Shown one piece after another: positions 17,355-25,195 of a stretch of 42,042 bases of DNA; position 1 is the first letter of the stretch, and each line of letters starts with the position of its first letter. The position numbers were made by a program, and so were the translations under genes. The stretch is from Oscillospiraceae bacterium (lineage in GTDB: Bacteria; Bacillota; Clostridia; Oscillospirales; Acutalibacteraceae): positions 1 to 42,042 of the forward strand of contig JAQXMC010000017.1 of assembly GCA_029012445.1 (NCBI GenBank), in the 5' to 3' direction. Below the pieces are notes generated by a model that worked only from the letters and a program-made list of their open reading frames with translations, searched no databases and was not told the DNA's origin.

Positions 17355-18360
17355 ACTGACAGTCAGTGCGTCGCCTCATATTCATTCAAGCGAAACCACA
17401 ACGGGCATAATGCTCGATGTCATAATAGCGTTAACGCCGGCGGCCGTTGTCAGCGTGATATTCTTCGGGCTTCACGCTCTGGCGGTGCTTGCGACATCGA
17501 TAATATCCGCCATGGTGTTTGAATATGTCAGCAGAAAAATAATGAAAAGAAGCAACACTCTGGGCGACCTGAGCGCTGTTGTTACGGGCATTATACTTGC
17601 CTTTAACCTGCCGTCGACTATTCCGCTGTGGATAGTGGTCATCGGAACATTTATAGCGATAGTCATAGTCAAGCAGATGTTCGGCGGTATCGGTCAGAAC
17701 TTTGTTAATCCCGCTATAACGGCGAGAATAATCCTGATGACATCTTTCCCGTCGCTTATGTCGACATGGACTCAGCCGCTTGTCACCAAAACCGGCGCAG
17801 ACGCTGTGACCTCGGCTTCGCCGCTGGCAATCATGGCCGACATAACAAAATCGGCCGACATCAAGGCGGCGATGGAAAGCGCAGGTCTTCCCTCTCTCAA
17901 GGATATGTTTCTTGGTCTGCGACCGGGCTCAATGGGTGAGGTTTGCGCCGCGGCATTGCTGATCGGCTTTGCGTATCTTCTCATCAGAAAAGTAATTTCA
18001 CCGATAATACCGCTGACCTTTGTCGGAACGGTCGCTGTCTGCATGCTTATCGCAGGCAGGGGAAGCCTTGAATTTGTCGCTTATCAGATTCTGAGCGGCG
18101 GACTTCTGCTCGGTGCGATATTCATGGCGACGGACTACACGACATCGCCTATCAACAGAAAGGGCAAGGTCATTTTCGGAATCGGCTGCGGACTGATAAC
18201 AAGTCTTATCAGACTGTTCGGAGTGCTTCCGGAGGGTGTTTCATTCTCGATAATTCTCATGAACATATTCGTTCCCCACATTGAAAATCTCACCACGCCG
18301 AAGCCGTTCGGTCTGGTCAAGGAGAAGAAAGAGAAAAATAAAGAGGAGGCGAAGGCATGA
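17344..18360 (+). CDS. rnfD: Rnf complex subunit RnfD
   Basis: Integral membrane subunit with covalently bound FMN, 338 aa, nine to ten membrane segments. SASPHIHSSETTTGIMLDVIIAL is the family's N-terminal signature (SPH...IMLDV). The flavinylation motif reads DAVTSASPLA, so the acceptor position is Ser159 in place of the usual Thr. ApbE-type motifs accept Thr or Ser. The C-terminal half has TDYTTSPINRKGK. The start at 17344 follows GAGGAGG inside the rnfC end; 36 nt of in-frame upstream sequence are excluded. Overlaps rnfG by 4 nt. Confidence 0.95.
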   Translation: MQNKLTVSASPHIHSSETTTGIMLDVIIALTPAAVVSVIFFGLHALAVLATSIISAMVFEYVSRKIMKRSNTLGDLSAVVTGIILAFNLPSTIPLWIVVIGTFIAIVIVKQMFGGIGQNFVNPAITARIILMTSFPSLMSTWTQPLVTKTGADAVTSASPLAIMADITKSADIKAAMESAGLPSLKDMFLGLRPGSMGEVCAAALLIGFAYLLIRKVISPIIPLTFVGTVAVCMLIAGRGSLEFVAYQILSGGLLLGAIFMATDYTTSPINRKGKVIFGIGCGLITSLIRLFGVLPEGVSFSIILMNIFVPHIENLTTPKPFGLVKEKKEKNKEEAKA

Positions 18361-18923
18361 GCAAGCTTAAAGAAATACTTATTCCGACGGTTGCGCTGTT
18401 CGTGATATGCCTTATATCAACGGCTCTTCTGGGCGGTACGAATATGATGACTGCGGATAAGATAGAACAGGTCGCGTCGGAAACGGCGGAAAAGGCCAGA
18501 ACGGCGGTTTGCAGCAGCGCTTCCTCGTTTGAAGAAAAGAAGCTGACGGTTGACGGCAGCGAATACACCTTCTATGTCGGAAAGGACGCGGGCGGAGAAA
18601 CCGTCGGCTACACAGTCACGACTCAGGATAAAAGCTACGGCGGCACGATAGAGATCATGACCGGATTCGACAAGGACGGAAAGATAACAGGAATAGAAAT
18701 ACTGACAATAGACGACACTCCGGGCCTCGGAATGAACGCCAAGAGCGACAAATTCAAAAATGAATATGTCGGAAAATCAGGCGAACTTGTCGTCAGCAAG
18801 AACGCTTCGGCGGATAACGAGATTCAGGCGATAACGGGAGCAACCATCACTTCAAAAGCGGTCACCCGATGCGTCAATCTTGCGTCAAAGATAGTTAGCG
18901 AAGCCAAAGGAGGTGCTGACTGA
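18357..18923 (+). CDS. rnfG: Rnf complex subunit RnfG
   Basis: 188 aa. One N-terminal membrane anchor is followed by an FMN-binding domain facing outside. GYTVTTQDKSYGG and the segment IEILTIDDTPGLGMNAK match the family. The flavinylation motif AITGATITSKAV gives the expected acceptor Thr163. GGAGG lies 8 nt before the ATG. Overlaps rnfD (ATGA) and rnfE (one base), so the order D-G-E is tightly coupled. Confidence 0.95.
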   Translation: MSKLKEILIPTVALFVICLISTALLGGTNMMTADKIEQVASETAEKARTAVCSSASSFEEKKLTVDGSEYTFYVGKDAGGETVGYTVTTQDKSYGGTIEIMTGFDKDGKITGIEILTIDDTPGLGMNAKSDKFKNEYVGKSGELVVSKNASADNEIQAITGATITSKAVTRCVNLASKIVSEAKGGAD

Positions 18924-19675
18924 TGGCTGAAAAGAAAAGCTTAAGACATGAATTCACAAAGGGTATAGTTGAAGAAAATCCGGTTTTGAGACTTGTTCTC
19001 GGAACCTGCCCGACGCTGGCTGTTTCGACCTCGGTCTCAAGCGCCATAGGCATGGGGATTGCGGCAACGATAGTCCTTGTTTGTTCAAACATCGTAATAT
19101 CGGCGCTCAGAAAGGTCATTCCGTCAAAGGTCAGAATACCGGCATACATAGTCATAATAGCTTCGTTTGTCACAATGATCCAGCTTTTGTTCAAGGCTTA
19201 TGTTCCGGCTCTTGACTCCGCTCTCGGGGTTTATCTTCCTCTGATAGTCGTCAACTGCATCATTCTCGGCCGGGCGGAGGCTTTCGCTTCAAAGAACACG
19301 GTTATAGCTTCGGCTCTTGACGGAATCGGAATGGGCTTCGGCTTCACGGCGGCGCTCTTTCTTATCAGTACCGTCAGAGAGATCCTCGGCTCGGGAACTT
19401 TCCTTGCCGGAATAAAGGATCTTCTCGCAGTTTTCGGCGATTTCAGCTTTAACGGCTTTAAGATCCCGTTTATAAGTGAAAATCCGATGATAATTTTCGT
19501 TCTGGCTCCCGGCGGCTTCTTTGTTTTCGGAATAATGATAGCCCTTTCAAACAGAATAGCCGGCAAGAAGGGCAAAAAGAAGGCCGAGCTTCGCGGCTGC
19601 GAGGCCTGCCCGATGGCTAAGAGCTGCTCAATGGTCGGCTCATGCGATGAAAATAAAGAGGAGGCGCAGGCATAA
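18923..19675 (+). CDS. rnfE: Rnf complex subunit RnfE
   Basis: Integral membrane subunit, homologous to RnfA and NqrD, 250 aa with six membrane segments. ENPVLRLVLGTCPTLAVS carries the conserved early Cys, and LPLIVVNCIILGRAEAFA the second; in the family these help bind the membrane Fe-S cluster shared with RnfA. The C-terminus adds a soluble tail with four Cys (226, 229, 235, 241: CEAC...C...C), beyond the typical family end. AGGAGGTG precedes the ATG. One-base overlaps on both sides. Confidence 0.95.
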   Translation: MAEKKSLRHEFTKGIVEENPVLRLVLGTCPTLAVSTSVSSAIGMGIAATIVLVCSNIVISALRKVIPSKVRIPAYIVIIASFVTMIQLLFKAYVPALDSALGVYLPLIVVNCIILGRAEAFASKNTVIASALDGIGMGFGFTAALFLISTVREILGSGTFLAGIKDLLAVFGDFSFNGFKIPFISENPMIIFVLAPGGFFVFGIMIALSNRIAGKKGKKKAELRGCEACPMAKSCSMVGSCDENKEEAQA

Positions 19676-20268
19676 TGACTAAATTGTTACTTTCGGTGCT
19701 TATGACAGCCATTCTGACAAACAACTTTGTCCTTGCGAAATTTCTCGGAATATGCCCGTTCCTCGGAGTTTCAAAAAAGCTCAAAACTGCGGCGGGAATG
19801 TCCCTTGCGGTCATTTTTGTCATGGTTCTTGCAACAGCCGTAACATACCCGATAAACAAGTATCTGCTTGTTAACAACGGGCTCGAATATCTCCAGACGA
19901 TAGTTTTCATTCTGGTTATTGCGGCACTCGTTCAGCTCGTTGAGATAGTTCTCAAAAAATATATGAAGCCTCTTTATAATGCGCTTGGCATTTATCTTCC
20001 TCTGATCACCACAAACTGCGCTGTTCTCGGTGTTGTTCTTCTCAATGTCGATAACGGCTATAACTTCGCCATGTCAATGGTCAACTCTCTCGGCGGCGGC
20101 CTCGGCTTTATGCTGGCCATGATAATGTTCGCCGGAGTCAGAGAGAGAATGGAAAGCTGCGATATTCCAAAGGCTCTTCAGGGACTGCCGATAACGCTGA
20201 TTGCGGCGTCGCTGACATCGGTTTCGTTTCTCGGCTTCACAGGCGTCGTCGAGTCAATATTCGGTTAA
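19675..20268 (+). CDS. rnfA: Rnf complex subunit RnfA
   Basis: 197 aa, six membrane segments. Partner of RnfE; each gives Cys ligands to the intramembrane cluster. NNFVLAKFLGICPFLGVS and LPLITTNCAVLGVVL are the two conserved Cys segments, and the segment LGGGLGFMLAMIMFAGVRERM is the C-terminal family signature. Starts inside the rnfE stop (TAATG) with GAGGAGG 12 nt upstream. Confidence 0.96.
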   Translation: MTKLLLSVLMTAILTNNFVLAKFLGICPFLGVSKKLKTAAGMSLAVIFVMVLATAVTYPINKYLLVNNGLEYLQTIVFILVIAALVQLVEIVLKKYMKPLYNALGIYLPLITTNCAVLGVVLLNVDNGYNFAMSMVNSLGGGLGFMLAMIMFAGVRERMESCDIPKALQGLPITLIAASLTSVSFLGFTGVVESIFG

Positions 20269-20280
20269 GGAGGCGGCCTG

Positions 20281-21090
20281 ATGAAAAGTATAGTTATTGC
20301 GATAATAATAGTTTCGGCTATCGGACTTATTGCGGGCCTCGGACTTGCGATAGCCTCGATAGTGATGGCTGTCACCGTTGATGAAAAGGCTGCAAAAATA
20401 AGAGAATGTCTGCCCGGAGCGAACTGCGGAGCCTGCGGCTTCAGCGGCTGCGACGGATATGCGTCGGCTCTCTCTCAGGGCAAGACCAAGGAAACGGGGC
20501 TTTGCTCGCCGGGCGGCAATGAAGCTGCCAGGGCGATAGCCGAAGTGCTCGGTGTTTCGGCGGGCGAGGTCAAGCCAAAGGTCGCTGTCGTGCTCTGCCA
20601 GGGCAACAAAAACAATGTCGGAACAAAACTTGATTACAGCGGCGTTGAAAGCTGCAAAATGGCGGCTCAGCTTTTCGGCGGTCCGAAAGACTGCGTTTAC
20701 GGCTGCCTCGGCTTCGGGGACTGCATTAAGAAGTGCCCGTACGAAGCGATATTCCTCTGCGACGGAGTTGCGAGAATAAATCCGAATTTATGCAGAGCCT
20801 GCAAAATGTGTATAAACACATGCCCGAAAAATCTCATTGAGCTTCTGCCGATAGAAACGGCGCAGGCCGGTGTGTTCTGCAAGAACAGAGACAAAGGCGC
20901 AAAGACGCGAAAGCAGTGCAAGGTCGGCTGCATAGGCTGCATGAAATGCACAAAGGTATGTGAAACAGGAGCTGTCACAGTGTCAAACAATGTCGCTCAT
21001 GTTGATTATCAGAAGTGCGTGGGCTGCGGAAAGTGCAGTGAAGCCTGCCCTGTCGGTGCTATTAACATTATTGATATCGAAAGAGAATAA
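20281..21090 (+). CDS. rnfB: Rnf complex subunit RnfB (multi-cluster ferredoxin-interacting subunit)
   Basis: 269 aa. A single N-terminal membrane segment (about 3-28) is followed by the RnfB cluster motif CLPGANCGACGFSGC. Two pairs of ferredoxin-like 4Fe-4S motifs follow: CLGFGDCIKKCP with CRACKMCINTCP, then CIGCMKCTKVC with CVGCGKCSEACP. It takes electrons from reduced ferredoxin and passes them towards RnfD/G and RnfC. The extra ferredoxin pair fits the clostridial form, which is longer than that of proteobacteria. AAGGAGG lies 7 nt before the ATG. Last gene of the operon, ending at the terminator at 21094. Confidence 0.96.
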   Translation: MKSIVIAIIIVSAIGLIAGLGLAIASIVMAVTVDEKAAKIRECLPGANCGACGFSGCDGYASALSQGKTKETGLCSPGGNEAARAIAEVLGVSAGEVKPKVAVVLCQGNKNNVGTKLDYSGVESCKMAAQLFGGPKDCVYGCLGFGDCIKKCPYEAIFLCDGVARINPNLCRACKMCINTCPKNLIELLPIETAQAGVFCKNRDKGAKTRKQCKVGCIGCMKCTKVCETGAVTVSNNVAHVDYQKCVGCGKCSEACPVGAINIIDIERE

Positions 21091-21093
21091 AAC

Positions 21094-21123
21094 AAGTCCC
21101 CGTTCAACGACGGGGACTTTTTA
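21094..21123 (+). terminator. Terminator of the rnf operon
   Basis: AAGTCCCCGT pairs perfectly with ACGGGGACTT across a 6-nt loop, followed by TTTT, immediately after the rnfB stop. Confidence 0.9.
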
Positions 21124-21186
21124 TGCGATTTCGAAAATATTGAGATCATGCGCACATAACAGTTTTGTTTCTTTAAGCTTGAATCT

Positions 21187-21597
21187 TTATATGTTCGGGT
21201 TTTGATCTGAATCCTGAATAAAAATAAAATCAACCGTGTTGTTCAGCGAATTCTGAATAAGAATAGGCGGAACAATATTGACGAACAGTGAAAGAATAAG
21301 ATTCAGCGTTGCCGTGTCGGAGGGCCTGCCGTTATTGCCGGAAAATGCATCGACGATCAATGATGTCTTATATGTCCAATAGATAAAATAGAATGGAACG
21401 AACATATAAAGCAGCAGTTTTGTCACAGGATCTCTCTGCTCGCTTCCGGGCACGGCGTTGAGGTTTGCAGTGGTTTTATACACCCAGATGAGCTGCCATA
21501 TGCCGAAGGTCAGCAGCAAAAGAAGAACATGCTTCACGAGGTCGATTCTGAGCGCAAGGTAATTATTCCGTTTGTTCATGTAATCGTTGTTTTCCAT
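21187..21597 (-). CDS. DUF4234-like small membrane protein
   Basis: 136 aa with three membrane segments. LLTFGIWQLIWVYKTTANLN matches the DUF4234 core (GI...W.YK...LN); a further segment (LLLYMFVPFYFIYWTYKTS) and a C-terminal hydrophobic stretch follow. The function of the family is unknown. ATG 21597 is preferred over the in-frame ATG 9 nt upstream, because AAAGG touches the upstream one directly but lies 9 nt from 21597. Monocistronic and convergent with rnfB. Confidence 0.65.
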   Translation of the reverse strand: MENNDYMNKRNNYLALRIDLVKHVLLLLLTFGIWQLIWVYKTTANLNAVPGSEQRDPVTKLLLYMFVPFYFIYWTYKTSLIVDAFSGNNGRPSDTATLNLILSLFVNIVPPILIQNSLNNTVDFIFIQDSDQNPNI

Positions 21598-21699
21598 ATC
21601 TTTCATCCTTTCGGTATTTTCCCGGAGCCGAAGTGATCCTCCCTGATTGTTTGGGATACCGCCGAAGCAGAAGCCCCGACCGTTTCCGGGATTATAATA

Positions 21700-21728
21700 A
21701 TTTTAACACAGCTAAGGCTGAAGGTCAA
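21700..21728 (-). promoter_or_regulatory. Promoter of the DUF4234 gene
   Basis: On the minus strand TTGACC (21728-21723), 17 bp, TAAAAT (21705-21700). The roughly 100-nt leader can form a CCCGGA/TCCGGG stem enclosing smaller hairpins. Confidence 0.5.
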
Positions 21729-21859
21729 CGGAATTTCATCAAATATTGCTGTTTTAAGATTTTTATTTACAAATAAACAGACATATGTAATTTCATAATA
21801 TATATATTTTAAATCTGTCAGAAAAATCTCCCAAAACTAAAGACAAATTTGATTTAGTG

Positions 21860-21868
21860 TGATATAAT
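21860..21868 (+). promoter_or_regulatory. Extended -10 promoter of ychF
   Basis: TGATATAAT (TGn plus TATAAT, -10 at 21863-21868) about 50 nt before the ychF start. No good -35 hexamer at 17 bp, as is common with extended -10 promoters. Confidence 0.55.
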
Positions 21869-21916
21869 ACATTTTTGAAGAAACTAACCCGTACCCAAAA
21901 TGAAAGGAAAAACAAG

Positions 21917-23011
21917 ATGAAATTAGGTATAGTCGGCTTGCCGAATGTCGGCAAGAGCACTCTTTTTAACGCTATAACAAACGCAGGCGCGCAGTCTGCT
22001 AACTACGCTTTTTGCACCATTGAGCCGAATGTCGGAGTTGTTGCTGTTCCCGATAAGCGGCTTGACAAGCTCGCGCAGATGTATAATCCCGACAAAATAA
22101 CGCCCGCGACGATTGAATTTGTCGATATAGCCGGACTTGTCAAGGGCGCGTCAAAGGGCGAGGGACTCGGCAACAAGTTCCTGTCTCATATCCGTGAGGT
22201 CGACGCTATTATCCATGTCGTCCGCTGCTTTGAAAACGACGATATTATCCATGTCGACGGCAGCGTCAACGCTCTGCGGGATATCGAAACCATCAATCTT
22301 GAGCTTATTTTTTCGGATATTGAGATAGTCGAAAGAAGAATTGACCGCTCGTCCAAGGCGATGAAAGGCGATAAGAGCCTCGCTAAGGAGGTCGATTTTC
22401 TCAAGCGTCTCAAGGCTTGGCTTGAGGACGGAAAACCGGCTCGCTCCATTGAGTGCGACGAGGACGAAAAGGCTGTTCTCGACACAACGGCTCTTCTGAC
22501 GAGCAAGCCCGTTATCTATGCCTGCAACATGAGCGAGGAGGATTTCTCCGGCGGTCTTGACAAAAACGAGCACTTCAATAATGTCAAAAAGGTGGCGGCC
22601 GAAGAGGGCGCGCAGGTGCTGCCTATATGCGCCGAACTTGAAGCTGAAATATCCTCGCTTGACAAAGAGGAAAAAGAAATGTTCCTGTCAGACCTCGGAA
22701 TCGAGCAAGGCGGCCTTGATCTTCTCATTCAGAAAAGCTATGACCTTCTCGGTCTTATGTCATATCTGACAGCCGGAAAGCCCGAGGTCAGAGCGTGGAC
22801 GATAAAGAAAGGAACAAAGGCTCCGCAGGCGGCGGGCAAGATTCATTCCGATTTTGAGAGAGGCTTTATCAGAGCCGAGGTCATCTCGTTTGATGATCTT
22901 GTTGCCTGCGGCTCAATGGCGGCCGCCAAGGAAAAGGGCTTAGTCCGCTCTGAGGGCAAGGACTATGTCATGAGAGACGGCGATGTCGTTCTGTTCAGAT
23001 TCAATGTCTGA
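21917..23011 (+). CDS. ychF: Redox-regulated ATPase/GTPase YchF (Obg family)
   Basis: 364 aa. Universal translation-associated P-loop NTPase that binds ATP and the ribosome. GLPNVGKSTLF is the P loop at residue 7 onwards, FVDIAGLVKGASKGEGLGNKF the G3/switch II region, and YACNMSEED the divergent G4. A C-terminal TGS domain includes AWTIKKGTKAPQAAG and HSDFERGFIRAEV. Length is normal. The start at 21917 follows AAAGG; the upstream 42 in-frame nt are excluded. Confidence 0.96.
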   Translation: MKLGIVGLPNVGKSTLFNAITNAGAQSANYAFCTIEPNVGVVAVPDKRLDKLAQMYNPDKITPATIEFVDIAGLVKGASKGEGLGNKFLSHIREVDAIIHVVRCFENDDIIHVDGSVNALRDIETINLELIFSDIEIVERRIDRSSKAMKGDKSLAKEVDFLKRLKAWLEDGKPARSIECDEDEKAVLDTTALLTSKPVIYACNMSEEDFSGGLDKNEHFNNVKKVAAEEGAQVLPICAELEAEISSLDKEEKEMFLSDLGIEQGGLDLLIQKSYDLLGLMSYLTAGKPEVRAWTIKKGTKAPQAAGKIHSDFERGFIRAEVISFDDLVACGSMAAAKEKGLVRSEGKDYVMRDGDVVLFRFNV

Positions 23012-23079
23012 CCAAAGAAGCCTGTTTGATTAAAATACATAAATTTAATATGCCTGCCGGATGGTTTTCGGCGGTGATC

Positions 23080-23107
23080 AGCGCGCAGTCTCGGCTGTGC
23101 GCTTTTT
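23080..23107 (+). terminator. Terminator of ychF
   Basis: AGCGCGCAG pairs with CTGTGCGCT (one G-U) around TCTCGG, followed by TTTTT. Confidence 0.75.
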
Positions 23108-23143
23108 CATATCTTAATTTATATAAAAATGAGCGTTTCCCTC

Positions 23144-23172
23144 TTTAAAATTTTTGCGAAATGTAGTAGAAT
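23144..23172 (+). promoter_or_regulatory. Weak promoter of the two-component operon
   Basis: TTTAAA (23144-23149), 17 bp, TAGAAT (23167-23172), 34 nt before the regulator start. The -35 is poor, so an activator is possible. Confidence 0.35.
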
Positions 23173-23206
23173 TACCTTGAAATGCTATATACACGGAGGA
23201 ATACAT

Positions 23207-23893
23207 ATGAAAAAAATACTGATTGTTGACGACGATCTCGATATTTCCCGTCTCGTCGCTGATGCGCTTGAGGATGACGGCTTTGAAACCGTTGTCAAAA
23301 ACAGCGCCCATGAAGCTCTTGACTATATAAACACCGGCAAAAGCGAGATAGCGCTTATCATACTTGATGTTATGATGCCGGAAATGAGCGGACTTGAAAT
23401 ATGCCGCAGAATAAGAAACGACATTTCATGTCCCATAATAATCGTCAGCGCAAAGAGCAAGACCGTTGATAAGGTACTCGGACTTGAGATGGGGGCGGAC
23501 GATTACATCGCGAAGCCTTTTGTCGTCGATGAGCTGGTCGCCAGGGTGAAGGCTCACCTGAGACGGGAGGACAGAAACGAGACAAAGGACAGCGAGGTCA
23601 TAAAGATCGGCGAGATCGAGATCAGAACAGACAGCTTCGAGGTCATCAAAGCCGGGGAGCATATCCCGTTTTCGACAAGAGAGTTCCAGCTTCTTCAGTA
23701 CCTTATGGAAAATGCCGGAAAGGTACTGACAAGAGAGCAGATTTTTTCAAGCGTCTGGGACACCGAATACGGCGACATAGGAACGGTCGCTGTCAATATC
23801 AAGAGCATCAGGGATAAGATCGACAGAAACAACGAATATATCAAGACCGTCTGGGGAGTAGGATATAAATTCGTCAAGTCTGTGGGTGATTAA
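23207..23893 (+). CDS. OmpR/PhoB-family response regulator
   Basis: 228 aa. Receiver domain (1-118): ILIVDDDLD acidic pocket, phosphoacceptor Asp54 in LIILDVMMPEMSG, IVSAKS switch residue and DYIAKPF Lys. The C-terminal winged helix (about 130-228) shows FSTREFQLLQYLMEN, VLTREQIF and the YIKTVWGVGYKF end. CGGAGG lies 9 nt upstream; 78 nt of in-frame upstream sequence are excluded. The kinase gene begins 1 nt after the stop. Target genes cannot be told from the sequence. Confidence 0.93.
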   Translation: MKKILIVDDDLDISRLVADALEDDGFETVVKNSAHEALDYINTGKSEIALIILDVMMPEMSGLEICRRIRNDISCPIIIVSAKSKTVDKVLGLEMGADDYIAKPFVVDELVARVKAHLRREDRNETKDSEVIKIGEIEIRTDSFEVIKAGEHIPFSTREFQLLQYLMENAGKVLTREQIFSSVWDTEYGDIGTVAVNIKSIRDKIDRNNEYIKTVWGVGYKFVKSVGD

Positions 23894-23894
23894 A

Positions 23895-25184
23895 ATGAAA
23901 AAAAGCAGAAAAAACGATATTTTCTTTTTGACCGCTTTATTTATTGCCCTGACCTTATTCAGCGTTTATTATTTTCATTCGGTCTCAGATATAATTCAGA
24001 CATACGCCCAAAGGGACACAAATCTTTTGCAGCAATATAACGACGATATCGTGAACAGGCTGCAGACGGCAGACAGCGTGAACGAATGGCAGGATATAAT
24101 CAACAGCTATGACGGCATAGTGACCGAAATAAAGGATGAAAACGACAGGATCGTTGCCCACACAAAGGAGAGAAACCGTTCTCTGCTTGACACAAAGGTG
24201 CAAAAAGCGTTTGTCTATAAAGATAACGCCTATATTATTAAAACGAGCATTTATTTCATGCGTGACTATCTGACGGATTCAGGCTATTTGTTCAAGCTGC
24301 TTCTGATAGTTTTCGGAATGGTGACGCTGTTCCTGCTGCTGTTGTCAATGATAATCTATGCTCTGATGCTAAGGCCGATGCATAAGTTTTATGTCAGCAT
24401 AGAAAAATATGAAAAGGGCGAGCCTGTCAAAAGAATGAACAGCCGCTCCGAGGTCGGAAGACTGCAGAACCGCTTTGTCGATATGACCGAAACCATATCA
24501 AAGCAGCAGCAGAACCAAAGGAGAATAATCGCCTCTATTTCACATGATATAAAAACTCCGCTGACCTCAATAATGGGTTACGCCGAGATGATGAAAAAGG
24601 AAAATCTTTCAGAGGAGCGCAAGCAGAGATATCTGAACACGGTCTATGAAAAGGCGGTAGCCATAAGGGACATGGTGGATGATTTCGACGAATATCTCAG
24701 CTATAACATGGACAGCAGTCTGAGGAAAACAAAGATGACTGTCTCCGATATGCTTGAAAAGCTGACCGAGGGCTATGAGGATGAGCTTCAAAGCTTCGGC
24801 GTTGACCTGATATGCAATCTTGAGCAGAATGACGATATAGTTGATGTCGATATCCAGAAGATGAGACGCGTCATAGGCAATATTATCGGCAACTCGCTCA
24901 AGCATTTCAACTCTGAGAGAAAGCTGATTGAGATTGAGTGCAAAAAGAAACCGGGAATTGCTCAGATAATCGTTTCAGATAACGGCGAGGGCGTCGAGGA
25001 GGAAAAGCTCGAAGTCATTTTCGAGCCTCTTTACACATCGGACGAGGGCAGAAAGGTCGCAGGTCTCGGGCTTGCAATATGCAGGGAGATAGTCGAGAGC
25101 CACGGCGGAGAGATATATGCCGAGAAGTCCAAGTTCGGAGGACTGGCAGTAGTTATCGAGCTTAAAACAATACCGATAAAATAA
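23895..25184 (+). CDS. Sensor histidine kinase
   Basis: 429 aa. Two membrane segments (about 11-32 and 132-158) enclose an extracellular sensor domain of roughly 100 residues with no recognisable fold. A HAMP linker, HisKA (SISHDIKTPLTSIMGYAEMM, phospho-His217) and HATPase_c follow, with an N box (NIIGNSLKHF), G1 (DNGEGVEEEKL) and G2 (GLGLAICREIVESHGG). The ATG at 23895 is chosen over the in-frame GTG at 23886, since GGGTGA sits 5 nt upstream of the ATG. Cognate of the preceding regulator. Confidence 0.93.
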   Translation: MKKSRKNDIFFLTALFIALTLFSVYYFHSVSDIIQTYAQRDTNLLQQYNDDIVNRLQTADSVNEWQDIINSYDGIVTEIKDENDRIVAHTKERNRSLLDTKVQKAFVYKDNAYIIKTSIYFMRDYLTDSGYLFKLLLIVFGMVTLFLLLLSMIIYALMLRPMHKFYVSIEKYEKGEPVKRMNSRSEVGRLQNRFVDMTETISKQQQNQRRIIASISHDIKTPLTSIMGYAEMMKKENLSEERKQRYLNTVYEKAVAIRDMVDDFDEYLSYNMDSSLRKTKMTVSDMLEKLTEGYEDELQSFGVDLICNLEQNDDIVDVDIQKMRRVIGNIIGNSLKHFNSERKLIEIECKKKPGIAQIIVSDNGEGVEEEKLEVIFEPLYTSDEGRKVAGLGLAICREIVESHGGEIYAEKSKFGGLAVVIELKTIPIK

Positions 25185-25195
25185 GGGTGAAACAG

